Assembly: GCF_014839805.1 (NCBI RefSeq)
Contig: NC_051142.1
Coordinates: forward strand, 2,170,001-2,234,000
DNA from: Manduca sexta
Taxonomy: Eukaryota; Arthropoda; Insecta; Lepidoptera; Sphingidae
DNA length: 64,000 nucleotides
Direction of reading: 5' to 3'
Positions 24,550 to 35,636 of this stretch are shown here, piece after piece (position 1 is the first letter of the stretch; every line of letters begins with the position of its first letter). The notes under the pieces were generated by a model. That model did not search any database and was not told the DNA's origin. It worked only from the letters and a program-made list of their open reading frames with translations. The position numbers were made by a program, and so were the translations under genes.

Positions 24550-27500
24550 TTAAGGCTGTTTATTATTAACAATGCCGAGCCAAGTGGCGGGGCAGGTGTC
24601 TTTAAACGCGGGGCTGGAATGCGCCAGATGGATATCCAACAGCTCAGCGATGGGTAGAAACCTGGCAGCCAGCGCCTTCAGCATCTCGATCACTTGGGGA
24701 CCCACCATCTGAGGTTTGGTGGACAGGACATCCAAAGTCCTGGATCGTATCGCGAAGTTCACAATGTTGCGAAGGTGATACTGAAAAAGTTCAAAAGGAT
24801 TATTGGACACCAGTGGCGAAGGGTGAAAATTTTCAAAAGGTAACCCGAGGAAATATTTTTTTCTACAGTTAACATGTAATACGCTGTTCACAATAAATTA
24901 AAATCAATAAAATATTATAATACATAATGATTTCCTTCTAACATAAACATTATTTCTAAACTCTAAATTTAATAAATAATCACATATTTTAAACATAGGT
25001 ACTTATTTAAAAGAGCCCTACAAAAATTAATAACCCACACTATACACAAATACTAATATTATACATTCTAAATTATTAAAGAATTTCGCGCCAATGGCCC
25101 AACATTAAGCCGCAAATTCTCGGGTTACCCTGAAGTACACATACACGCACGCACACAATTATTTTTACGTCACTTCCAAAAGATTAGACAAAGACACCGC
25201 GCTGCGTGTGAAGGAGACAACAATATCGCGAGGGAAGCTATGCGCGGCCGGGTTCACTTCGAACACTATAAGGCGCGGGCACGGCGCGCGAGTTACGATT
25301 TAACGAATTGATAATAATATGAACTATATACCGTAATCGTTGAAATATTGATTTAATGAAATAAGTATAGGATGACTTCTTTGAATATACTATTATTATA
25401 TAATTATATTTTTCATTTATTATTTTAAGTTAATTTACAAAAGGTAACCCGGTAGGAATGGGCTTGTATGGACGCTTCGCCACTGTTGGACACTAATCAG
25501 TGAGAACGTTGAGTTGATTCGGCGAGATCGTATTTTTTGATTACAGATTGTGCAATCGAAATTCCAGTGTAACTGCTAAGATGTATCTACAATTGGATTA
25601 GGTAATTCAGTATAGCATTAAGTTTACTTTAGTACATTAAAGGACAAAAATCATTACTACTAAACCAGAAACTAGGAGAAATTTTGGTCCATAATCCATA
25701 TGAAAAAAATATACGCTGGTTATATTTCTTGGTAATAGGATCAAACCTGCAGACTTCAGTTCCGCACCCAGTTTAACGTCTACTACATTAATATAATGTC
25801 GGAATGAAGGAGAACCTGCTCCTTACTAACCTGGATAAGTAAAGCCACTCCAAGATGTACGGGTTTGATTTCCATTCCCTTCAGCTTCCTCACGAGAATT
25901 CTCGGTGTCAGATCGTCCAGGTTACCCAATTGTGCTAGTATTCTGGGAGCCTATATAATAATATATTCATCAGTATTTAAAGTGTGTAAATTGTAGTAGG
26001 ATATATTTTATATCCGCCCGGATAGCGACACTTGTACAGAAGGTAATAGAACCCGCCATAATAGCCCATGGAAGTGTGTCGCGATTCGGGATCAGCCTGT
26101 GGATATCTGGTTCAAATAGGCCGGCATAATTGTGTCCCTGATTAGTCGACATTCGCTTCATTCGATAAGTAGAATGGGATACATTTGTACCCCATTCTAC
26201 TTATCGTAAGGTGCAGCGGAGTCACTTAGCCTTGCACGGAAAAAAAAGCATGGGTCTCCCCCAAAGATTTCCAGATCGACCTAATGGAAGCGGTCCGCAT
26301 TCAGCGACCTCCTGTGAATTTTATTAGGTCATCGGTCCACCTCGTTGTAATGTGTGTTTTCTTTGATAATAATCCCTCGTTATAACTGTGAAGGAAACTT
26401 GTGAGGACCTACCTAAGAATTCTCCAAAAGAATTTTGAAGGTATATGACAAACCGCATTACTTTGCTGCGGTGAATCAATCCTTAACCCCTGTCAGTAGT
26501 ACAGAAGACCCAGCAGTAAGGCTGTATATACAGGTTTAGAATTATTACTTACGGTAAAGACAATGTCGTAAATCCTGGCGCACGCATGGAAGACCTGGAT
26601 ATCTGCCATCTGATCGTGCATGTCGCGGCTTTCGACTGACATGTAGTATCGATGCGCGGTGTCGATGCGGCTCGTGCTGCTGGTGTTGCGGGGCAGGTCC
26701 TAGTGTAGTAAAAATTGTATTGACTGGTTGGCGATAATTATGCGATTGATATACTAATATAATAATACGAGTCTTGTATTATACTGTCCACCACGCTGGC
26801 TTAGGGATTGGGAGACTTCACATACCTAGGATTTTTTATGGAGAATTCTCAGGTGTTGGTTTCCTCACGATGTTTTCCGTAACCATTAAAGCGAGTTATA
26901 ATTAACTATCAATACACTTGTAATTTCGAAAAGTCAGAGGTATGTACCTTGGTTTTGAACCTGCGGATTTCGGCTCTGCAGACTTTTCCATTCGCAATTA
27001 AACTATCACCGTATCATGCTATTGATATATGCTAAAATAGGGGTAACTCAAGATATCCAAATTAATTAGAAAGGCTGTATGTTTATGATACAGCTACGTT
27101 GCTAAAATAGAGGTTGAATTTACGTGAAGAGAATACGACGAATAAAGTTCGAGAAAAGAGCTGGTTTTTAATAGATTTCTGTCATATAGATATTAGAAGA
27201 GTACTTTTTACAAATACGTTTTAAGAGACATCTTAGTTTTATTCTTTGAATAAATAAAAAAAAAAAACAATAAAATTAACCTCCATCACTTTTGCCATTA
27301 CTTTTATTTCTCTTATTGAATCGTATAATGTTGATACCTTCGCAATGTCGATGAGCTTCATGACGAGCGAGGAGTAGATCTTGCGGCTGATGGCGTCGGT
27401 GCGCCGCGACCGGTAGTTATCCACCTCGCTGGAATTTATAACCCGACATGTTTGTGCTTGCTGGCTCTATGTAAGTTAAATTTGCTAAAAGAGGCGATAT

Positions 27501-28510
27501 TTTTTTTTGAAAATAATAATGTCAAGTTTCTATGACGTAAGAAAAGATGAGACTTAAAAGTTGGATTTCATTAATTATGTAAATATACACTGATTTGCTA
27601 TTTTTAGACGCAATTATATTTCTAACTAAAACGTGTGCACATGTCTTAATTATCAAATTCAGTGTAAGACATGTTGTATTTAAGAAACTTTATATAATAT
27701 GAATTTAAACAACATAAACCGTGCTTACTAAATGTATTAATTACCGTTTAACAATATACTTGATGATGAGCGACATGGTGCGGTTCAGGTACACCTGGTT
27801 CTCCTTCTTCAGATCGAAGAGTATCTCCTCATCGAACTTTGAGTCTTGTAACGCTTCCACTATCGCCTTCGCTAGCCGACGGTTATCTTGGAAATATCTC
27901 TGAGGAATCAAGTACAATATAGAGTTTGTGGGGAATTTAGAATTAAGAATATTCTATCCTCCTTGGATTGTTAATTTCTCGCGTGGTGTGTTTCGTTTGC
28001 TGCAGTTAACAATCTGACCAGTCATTTTACATTGGCCAGTGTGGGTGTCCTAATGGCTTAAATTCCCTCATAGTAAAAGAATAGGAGTGGTTTTTGTTCT
28101 AAAGAGTTGTAGATACTATCGTTTAGTTCTTTTTAAGTTCGACCTACAATTACAAAATGGCATTTTTATTTTCACATCCACAGAAGTGGAATAGTTACAT
28201 TTGCTCACATTGGCTATGAAACTGTATGAACTGAAAATTAAAACTACAACAAAAAGAACGTATAAATTCGCCACAAGTCCAATTTAATTTTCTTGCCTAA
28301 AATGAATTTAAAAAACAATTTTAGCCGCCTCGACACCATTCTCATTCGCGTATGCATACAAAATACATTTAAATATTCGCCAATTCTCGCAATGTTTAAA
28401 ATTCAAAAATAGAATAAAATTTGGTGTAAAATAAAATAGGCGCGTACCTCCTGAGCGCTCTGGCTGTACGATGCATGCGCGAATGCGAAAAAGAATAAAA
28501 ATCCGACCAT
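24550..28510 (-). CDS. Unrecognised secreted helical protein, 6 coding exons, 268 aa
   Basis: Exons (minus): 28510-28448, 27899-27745, 27428-27338, 26699-26553, 25950-25831, 24780-24550. They sum to 807 nt, stay in one frame, and each junction has a GT donor and an AG acceptor. The product starts MVGFLFFFAFAHASYSQSAQ, a signal peptide with likely cleavage near residue 17, so it should be secreted or enter the endomembrane system. The rest is charged and probably alpha-helical, with no transmembrane segment after the signal. Possible N-glycosylation sites are NRT in exon 2 and NTS in exon 4. Only two cysteines lie outside the signal, in exons 4 (FHACAR) and 6 (DTCPAT). I recognise no family; it may be a lineage-restricted insect secreted protein. 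Introns are filled with mobile elements: a hAT-like element in intron 5 and a mosaic of three repeats in intron 4. Existence as a gene is well supported; function is unknown. Confidence 0.8.
24811..25485. mobile_element. Non-autonomous hAT-like element with 8-bp target duplication
   Basis: The 675-bp element begins CAGTGGCGAAG and ends CTTCGCCACTG, an inverted terminal repeat of about 11 bp. It is flanked by identical 8-bp direct repeats TTGGACAC at 24803-24810 and 25486-25493. An 8-bp duplication and CAG...CTG-type ends are typical of the hAT superfamily. Subterminal GGTAACCC motifs occur at both ends. No transposase frame is present. It lies in intron 5 of the secreted orphan gene, with its target duplication ending only about 22 bp from the acceptor of the last exon. 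Confidence 0.8.
26252..26347 (-). mobile_element. RTE 3' end fragment in intron 4 of the secreted gene
   Basis: Minus strand matches the 14.33-14.61 kb RTE tail (RWTDDLIKFTGGR, then SIWKSLGETH), cut at both ends and wedged between two other repeats. Confidence 0.6.
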
Positions 28511-29334
28511 TTTAAAACACTCGCGTATTTTTATTCCTACATCGGAGTATTATCCGCGAATTCGCGTATTATTCTCCACTGCTGTTTGAGGGTTGTGTTT
28601 GTTGAAAATAAATTAAAATGCAACAGAGATTGGTATGAACGCGCTGAATACGTTAACTGAAACAATAAAAATTGTATTGTTATATGTTTGAGTTATTTTA
28701 TTGTTTATTTATTACTGTATAATTTGGAATGGGTTTGTTGTGGACTGCAATGGTTTTATTTATTGCAGATTTATAAAATTTGGTCTTTGGCTATCAATAG
28801 TCGAATTTCTTTTGTTGTAAATATCATCATTAATTTTTATTTAAATATTCCAATTATGTATGTCTCCACGATTTAAGCAGTGGAGGCCCTAAGGCATCCT
28901 AGGAAAGCATTCTACGACAGGTAATTAGAGTATGTACATTGTACAGGTTGCAGCTTCCCTATCGAATTACAACGGGATGATCTGGGTTCTTAAAGCGTTT
29001 TGACGTACAATGTTTCCATTTTATGATATGGTAAAATCTTTGTATTCCATTTTACCAAAATTACGCGAAAGGAGTATGGAATTTGACACAGTTAATGCTT
29101 ATATACAGGAGCGTAGAAAGTTTATATAATATGCAGTAGAAATACATTAAATTATTTAAAAAGAAATACTTTACACACGACCTCGTGTGACACACAGGTT
29201 CATACTCTTTTGTTTGTGGTTAAAATTTGTGGTCAAATTAGAGTAGAGATTAACATTATTAGTCTATTCACAGTCTTACTAAATGTCACACATAATCATA
29301 ATTTAAAACATTTATATTATATTAAATATATAGC

Positions 29335-29521
29335 TTTTGTTTGCGGCTTTGCTCGCGTGAAAAAGGTTTTCCAAGATATATATTCTTCTGCGATAAAAGT
29401 AGCCTATAGAACTCAGGAGTAATGTAGCTATTAGTGAAAAATCAAAATCGGTTTAGTCATTCCTGAGGTTAGCGCGTTCAAACAAACAAACTCATCAGCT
29501 TTATATATATTAGCATAGATA
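29335..29521 (+). mobile_element. Short diverged copy of the 41-44 kb repeat
   Basis: Starts TTTGCGGCTTTGCTCGCGTG and ends GCGCGTTCAAACAAACAAAC followed by TCATCAGCTTTATATATATT; internal units are reduced to one. Confidence 0.55.
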
Positions 29522-29661
29522 CATGAATCTATAAATTAATACCTGAAGAGAAAACATTGCACTGTTTTATGTACAAAAAAATTTTTTTTTAATGATTGAG
29601 ATTTTATAATGAATATGATCAATAACAAAGAAAATTAAAGCTTATTTACTTTTCAATTATC

Positions 29662-29667
29662 TTTATT
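29662..29667 (-). terminator. Poly(A) signal after the 98-residue ORF
   Basis: AATAAA on the minus strand shortly after the stop codon of the 98-residue frame at 29694. Confidence 0.4.
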
Positions 29668-29693
29668 ATTGGTGCAAATGATTTTTAAACTTA

Positions 29694-29990
29694 TTATTTA
29701 TAAAACAAAGTTGTTTGTTTACATTCAGCGGTTCCCCTGAAACTGTAGCCATCGGTGTAGCTATAAACAGTAGTGTCACGTGGTGTTGGACCATAAATCG
29801 GGCCCAATGGTCGTCCGTGTACGAAATCCAATAAATTTTTACGTGCGCTGTAAAGTTTCCAATTGAAGTCCTGTACTTCTGGCATTGGTTGTAAATCTAC
29901 GCGCGGCCGTGAGGCGATCTCGCCGAATAAAATATGAAATGCTTTGGATGCACACTTTCTGGACGGCTCGCTGGATTTTATTTGGCGCAT
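29694..29990 (-). CDS. Small unrecognised protein or last exon, 98 aa
   Basis: An open frame of 98 codons starts MRQIKSSEPSRKCASKAFHI and ends TAECKQTTLFYK. The C-terminal half is rich in Pro, Gly and Tyr (GRPLGPIYGPTPRDTTVYSY), which does not look like random translation of AT-rich DNA. AATAAA on the minus strand at 29662-29667, about 27 nt past the stop, supports a real 3' end. It lies 1.2 kb upstream of the six-exon secreted gene on the same strand. There is no signal peptide or membrane segment. It could be a single-exon gene, or the last exon of a gene starting further right: an AG about 24 nt inside the frame could be an acceptor, but its pyrimidine tract is poor. I do not recognise a family. 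Confidence 0.45.
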   Translation of the reverse strand: MRQIKSSEPSRKCASKAFHILFGEIASRPRVDLQPMPEVQDFNWKLYSARKNLLDFVHGRPLGPIYGPTPRDTTVYSYTDGYSFRGTAECKQTTLFYK

Positions 29991-30123
29991 TGAATGACAG
30001 GATTTGTGTTTGTGATGACTACGCTATAGTTTACTATGCTTAAATTGTATATGGATATTAGTCGCAACTTTGCCTGTGTTAGTAATTTTTGGTAAAATTA
30101 AGAATAATAACAGCCTTGTATTA

Positions 30124-30261
30124 CAGTGGCGAAAATGAAGTTTTCTGAAAGGTAACCCGATACAATATATAGATACTAATAAGCGCAAATAGTTTTAATG
30201 ATAATAAGATTTTACATAAATTATGGAAGGGAAGCCGGTAGGAATCAGGTTTTCGCCACTG
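30124..30261. mobile_element. Short copy of the hAT-like element
   Basis: 138 bp bounded by CAGTGGCGAA and TTCGCCACTG with the subterminal GGTAACCCG motif, the same family as 24811-25485. The flanking 8-mers TTGTATTA and CAGTATTA match at 6 of 8 positions, consistent with an older target duplication. Confidence 0.65.
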
Positions 30262-30886
30262 CAGTATTATGTACTGCTCACAGCTGGGCACTGGCCTCCT
30301 CTACTACTGAAAGGTACCTTCATCTACTACATATAAATTTTTCCAGTATGTAGATACATATTAAAAATTACTGTTTGTCATTCAGGAACATTTTAGTGTT
30401 TTGTAATTTTTATTTTTAATAATTGCAACTAATTTTTGTCATAAATATTTTCGAGGAAAGCTGTGGGCAAATTAATATTAGTCTGAACTTAGGTTTCAAT
30501 AGAGCGGTTAAGTTTATGTTTGATAATTGATTTTCTTAAATATATTTAAACTGTAATAAGTTTCTCTGTAACTACAATAATATCTCTCCCATTTGAGTTT
30601 AAATATGTATTATGACGAATGATGTGCGAAACGCTCGTCACGGTGATACGCGAGGCGTCACCAGAGAGTGCGGTGTCGTATAATATATTATTTTGTGCTG
30701 GGTACATGGATGTATGTTCAAGATTTCTAGTGCAATTTTTATATTATTTAATTATTATTTTATTATTAAACCGGCTTCACTGTACGTTATATTAAGCGAA
30801 GTGAAGCCTAACAAAGTAACGCTCAAAAAAAGTCCGGACCGGCAAAAGAAGCAAGCATCCCCGGATTTTATAGCGACATAATATTT

Positions 30887-30970
30887 AAAAAGTGACAAAC
30901 TATCGAATGCGACATCGACTTTCGTGTAATTACCGAAAGTCGATATTGCATTCGATAGATTGTCATTTTT
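30887..30970. repeat. Long near-perfect hairpin, 37-bp arms
   Basis: Left arm 30887-30924 and right arm 30934-30970 are reverse complements with only a few mismatches, around a 9-nt loop (TGTAATTAC). Arms contain TATCGAATGC and CGACTTTCG. It could be a minimal foldback element or a hairpin RNA precursor. Confidence 0.7.
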
Positions 30971-31490
30971 CAAATGTAAATGGTTTTTTGCAAATATATA
31001 TAATAATATCAGCCCTGTATTATATACTTGCCCACTGCTGAGCACGGGCCTCCTCTACTACTGAGAGTTAGAGGACTTTTTGCAAATCCCTCATTGTAAT
31101 TCTAAAGGTGCGATATAGGTTATGATAAATTATTTTTTTGTTTTTTAATTTATTTGGTACAAGAAATCATAAAATGAACACATACTAAAAACGCCAATAA
31201 ATAATATCACAAAACGATTACTACCAATACTAATAAAGAATTCTATTTCATTTTAGCTACTAATAGATAGCCAAAATCAGGTAAAATTCTCCATTCACCA
31301 AAATCTCCTTAAATACTTAACACGTCGTAAAACAGGATCTCCCAAATAGAATCGCGTGGGAACTGATTAATCAGGCGGGACACTTAATCTAGCCATGTTG
31401 GCGGTTAGGGGCGCCTAACTGGAGCGTTACCGTCGAACCAACGTCGTAAACCGGGCGAAGATACGTCGAAAATAACGTGTTATCATCCTC

Positions 31491-31952
31491 GTATAATATT
31501 ACGAACGCTGGCGGGTTTTGGAAACTGAGTATCAAGTTTATACCTACATGAAGAAGTGGTATCAAGATGGAGGTCTTAAGATCGCGTTCGGGATATGTTG
31601 CCTAGAGTGTTTTATTCGTATAATATTACGTACGCTGGCGGGTTTTGGAAAACTGAGTAACAAGTTTATACCTACATGAACAAGTAGTAAGAGTTTAGTA
31701 TCAAGATGGAGGTCTCAAGATCGCGTTCGGGATATATGTCGCCTAGAGTATTATACTTGTATAACATTACGTACGCTGGCGGGTTTTGGAACACTGAGTA
31801 TCAAGTTTATACCTACGTGGAGAAGTAGTGAGAGTGTTAAGATGGATGTCTCAAGTTCGCGTTGGGGATATATCTCCCACATGAAGAGGTAGTGAGAGAG
31901 TGTGGTATCAAGATGGTGATCTCAAGTTCGCGTTCGGGATATGTCTCCTGCA
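31491..31952. repeat. Tandem repeat, about 130-bp unit, 3.5 copies
   Basis: Units start GTATAATATTACG at 31491 and 31618, and GTATAACATTACG at 31759, each with ACGCTGGCGGGTTTTGGAA, CAAGTTTATACCTAC and GCGTTCGGGATAT-like sequence; a fourth partial unit ends at 31952. Spacings are 127 and 141 bp; the third unit has lost bases. Confidence 0.75.
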
Positions 31953-32512
31953 TTTTTTGAATGTAGCAGTCTGGTTTAAGGCGTTTTGACGAGTTTTAGT
32001 ATATTTTTATTTGCATCAGTTTACTGAACTGTACGTCCTTTTGTGTCTCACGGAGACGATGGTCGCTATCCGGGATATAAAATATATCCTACCACCAGCA
32101 TTGCTTGTATACTTCAAATATTATATTTGTGGTAAAAAAACCGGAAGTTATAGACACAGAGTGGGCGTGAGTATCACTTACTAGGTAGACAAGATAGCAT
32201 GCAGACGCTATCAACTTGTTGCACTAGAAAATATATTAGAGCAACATACAACGCACTTACTAGTATTTTGTTAACAGACTTCAAAAAATGAGGAGGTTAT
32301 CAATTCGACGTATTTTTTCATTGTTAAGTTTTCTTAAACAGTTAATTGCCTTACCACACACAAATATTTTAACAACAATCCTGCTGAGTTAATCCGTCGA
32401 TAATTCTGAAATCTTAACATAAAACTTTCTGTAGTTCAGATTCACTCACACCTTGTTAACTATTCCGAGTCCACTGAAGTCCCATGAATTTAACCTTATA
32501 GCAGTGAAGTGG

Positions 32513-32670
32513 TATAAAAATATCGTTGCATTCGTCCGCCAGTCGCCCGCGGCCCGACGATATCAGACGGCGAAATCTCCGCGGGAACGAAACCGTATTC
32601 AATTTCCGCCCAGTTTTTCCGCGAAACTGCTTTTGTGGCATGAACATGGTAGGTTCGCGAAAGCGGATTT
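32513..32670 (+). promoter_or_regulatory. Possible core promoter and GC-rich leader
   Basis: TATAAAAA at 32513-32520 is followed after about 25 bp by CCGCCAGTCGC, an initiator-like sequence, and then by about 120 bp of unusually GC-rich DNA containing an ATG and a possible donor (ATG|GTAGGT) near 32648. It lies 6.5 kb upstream of the innexin on the same strand, so it could be a distal first exon, but nothing links them directly. Open frames exist on both strands, as expected for GC-rich DNA. Confidence 0.25.
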
Positions 32671-33484
32671 AAAGGCGATAAGCGGGTGAATTTTTGGCAC
32701 GGATAAGTGTACATAGTAAAGTAGAATCCACTTAATTTTTACATGGACATAATTAAAAACAAGGGTAAAAGAGATAACTTAGTAATAAAATTACAAATTA
32801 ACATCGAGTTTGGTTAAAATATTCGGTAGCCAGCATGTTTGCGCTTATTACAAATAACTACAGTATTATTTTTATAATAAATAATTGGTTAAAATATTCA
32901 GTAATTAGCATATTTGAAATTATTATAAATACTCTATTATTATTAAAATAAATAATTCAAAAGCTTTAGATTTCTAGAATTACCAAGATTTCATGTGACT
33001 GCGTAAATTTTTAATATTTGCTATTATTATTAGACTGACGAAATCACTAATAAATAGTAGGAAGTATAATATAAGATTTGATCTCTTCAAAGTTAACCCG
33101 CTCCCCACCATACTCCCACCTTTAATACTCAATCATACATCGGCGTGAAACTAATTCTGCATCGCTCGTGCGCGGGCAAACGCGTCGCACCATCAATTAT
33201 GCACGGCATCGCGTATACCATCTGATGGGAATTTATATTAAACAATCATCCTTAATGTTATTAATGTGGAATGTTGTGGTAGCAGGAAAGAACCATTGAT
33301 TTGGATGAATTTTGTAATAAATTATAAGTCAAACATTCTGAAACTACTTACCCAGGGTACCCAAAAAACTGGCTGCCAGACTTTAAGTAATTGTGAGCTG
33401 ATTCTGCCTAGACCACATTCTAGCCAACAATTGTTTTAATCGTAAAATGTAGGTAAACATTGTAACGTTGACTTTTCGGACGAC

Positions 33485-33632
33485 TCACAACTCAGTCTCA
33501 CCTCGTGACCATAACGGCTGCAAAGTCTTCGAAACGTCGGGAGAAACTTATAAAATAAAAGTAACCGCGATAAAATCCGTAAAATAGTTTTATTTAGTTG
33601 CCTAACATTCGCGTAAACATAAGGAATCATCA
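33485..33632 (+). mobile_element. Dispersed repeat R5 (TCTTCGAAACGTCGGGAGAA family)
   Basis: GACCATAACGGCTGCAAAGT, TCTTCGAAACGTCGGGAGAA, AACCGCGATAAAATCCG, AATAGTTTTATTT. Other copies: 4965-5075, 45750-45865, 56560-56665 and a partial at 8245-8330, all in the same orientation. Possibly the 3' end of a LINE; not proven. Confidence 0.55.
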
Positions 33633-34961
33633 CACGTTCCTATTAAGCATATTAAACATTTTTTTCCTAACAATGTTACAAAGGGTAGATGTTTGCGACG
33701 TGAATAACTATTCTTAAATACATTTCGCTTAGCATTAATTTCTATTCTCAGCAGTTTAGAATGACACCGGCTTGTCAATTCTGTATGCTTGAAGTCAATG
33801 TGTCAAAACAAACTGACGTGTGGAATAGTTAGAATAATAATGGATAGGGACTAGTGACGGGTGTTAGAACTACGAGGAATAATATTGTCGATATAAATGA
33901 AATTGAAATATCCTCTTGCTAATGAGTATTTCTCAAAATATAAATTAAAGCGCATACATCCTTTGGTCCTGCGCTTGATCTCTATCCGATCATGTCGGAT
34001 TGCCGCCTCACAAGAGTATGAGCCAAGCTTGGAAATAGGAAGCTCACGGTTCTAACTTAAGTTTACTAATTGGATTATTGGCGCCATTTTTGTGTAAATG
34101 AATGAACCAAGCTTACTCATATACAACTAGATCACACATAACACCACGCCTGTAACCCGGAAGGGCTAGGTAGAAGTGCTACTAATGATCAATTTTTTCT
34201 TGTGTATCCCGTCCCATGGCAGATGGTGAGCCAGTCGCCATATCGGGCAAAAGTTTAACACAATCAAACTTGACCGAGTATACCATATTAGTTATTTTCA
34301 CAAGCATTTTCATTTCGCTTCCTTAGTACTTACATAATGTCTCATAACATTAATTTCTTATTTCCCGCGGATTTAAGAGTGCGGCGTCGTCGTTTCTAGA
34401 GAGGACACGAGAGCCGTCTAATAGTGGTCCGCAAGAGCGGTCAAAGTAGGCTGAGCACGAAAGTGGTATATATTTTCTCATTAGCGGTTATTTTTGAGAC
34501 GTAAAATATGTTCCGTTTAGTTAATTTGTGTCATTCTGGATTCATGTTTTTTTTATTGTATTTTTATTTGTTAGTGTAGTTTTCTTTAAATTGCTACAGC
34601 TCAAAACTTTTTTTTAAAGTCTTATACCATCCTATTTTTGCTAAAAATAACGTATTGAAAAAGTAGGCATTTAAAAAAAAGGGTTTTTTTTTGTAACGCT
34701 TACTTTTTTCTTTTTTAGTTTCACTATGACACAACTTGCAATTACGTCATAAAATAAATAAAATATCGTACAACTTCTTACCTTAGCCGTAAGTCACGGC
34801 TCCCAAGTTCTACACAACTGCAATCGATTGTAATAAGTTTTGGACATGTTGAAACCGGAGTTTCGATATTTGTCATAGCTATTTTATATTTATGCACCTC
34901 ACCTGGAACAATACTTCTTAGTAGCTAAGTTAAAAAGAACAGTCGCTGATGTGCATTTTAT

Positions 34962-35152
34962 CAGTCTTACTTATAATCATGTTTTAGCGTTAAGAGGTGG
35001 TTAAGAACTGCTTAAATAGCTGTCAAAAACAGCACCGGTTTCCTAGTTTAAACTTTATTAAGAGGCAAGATGTGCGGGTTTTGATTTACAGCTGATTAAA
35101 TTTGTGTTTTAACTAAGCATAGTTTTGCGATTTTTTTTTATAAGTGAGACTG
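34962..35152. mobile_element. MITE with CAGTCTTACTTATAA termini
   Basis: About 190 bp bounded by CAGTCTTACTTATAA and TTATAAGTGAGACTG, inverted repeats with one mismatch. Interior includes a TTAAGAGGTGGTTAAGAACT segment and GGGTTTTGATTTACAGCTGA, shared with the copy at 18.4 kb. Confidence 0.65.
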
Positions 35153-35445
35153 TATATTAATAATTCACATGCTAGTGGCTTTGCCTGCATCAAGAAGTAT
35201 TTATGGGATAAGTCCTGCTATGTATTTTTCCGGGGTAAAAATAGCTTGTGTCCTTATAACTAAATAACTATCTCCATAGCAAATTTCATTGAAATCCGTT
35301 AAGTAGTTTTAAATGTAAGGATGGACTTTTAAATCTCTGATCAATTAATGCTCTCTTTGAGAGTTTCTATCCCATGCAATTCCTATTAAAAGCCACAATT
35401 CACAAAAGATGTTTTCTAATCTGGAAATGGAACTAGAAACTCACA

Positions 35446-35636
35446 GTTAATTTTTCTATTTGCAGTAAATCATAGAATGACCAGCGCGGGCGCAGCTCGT
35501 GAGTAGACGCCGCTGCCTGCTTCACACGCCCGATGGGCAAGACGTCCGGGGGCCGCCTCGACGCCGGAGTACGCTCGCATAGAGTCGCGAACAGAAGGTT
35601 GGTACAAAATACTAATTCTAATGTATTTAGGAACAT
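35446..35636 (-). CDS. Possible exon with signal-like start, strand uncertain
   Basis: The minus-strand frame from ATG at 35636 begins MFLNTLELVFCTNLLFATLC, continues through LPIGRVKQAAASTHELRPRW, and ends at a strong donor (ACT|GTGAGT) at 35445. The N-terminus resembles a signal peptide. The middle is CpG-rich, so open frames are less surprising there. On the plus strand the same block has an acceptor (ATTTGCAG at 35465) and a donor (CTC|GTGAGT at 35498) bounding a 33-nt exon with an ATG. Only one reading is likely to be real and neither is proven. Confidence 0.28.

Noticed and set aside
31491..31952. CRISPR-like array
   Set aside because: The units are about 130 bp and diverge along their whole length, with no short constant repeats and unique spacers; the genome is eukaryotic.
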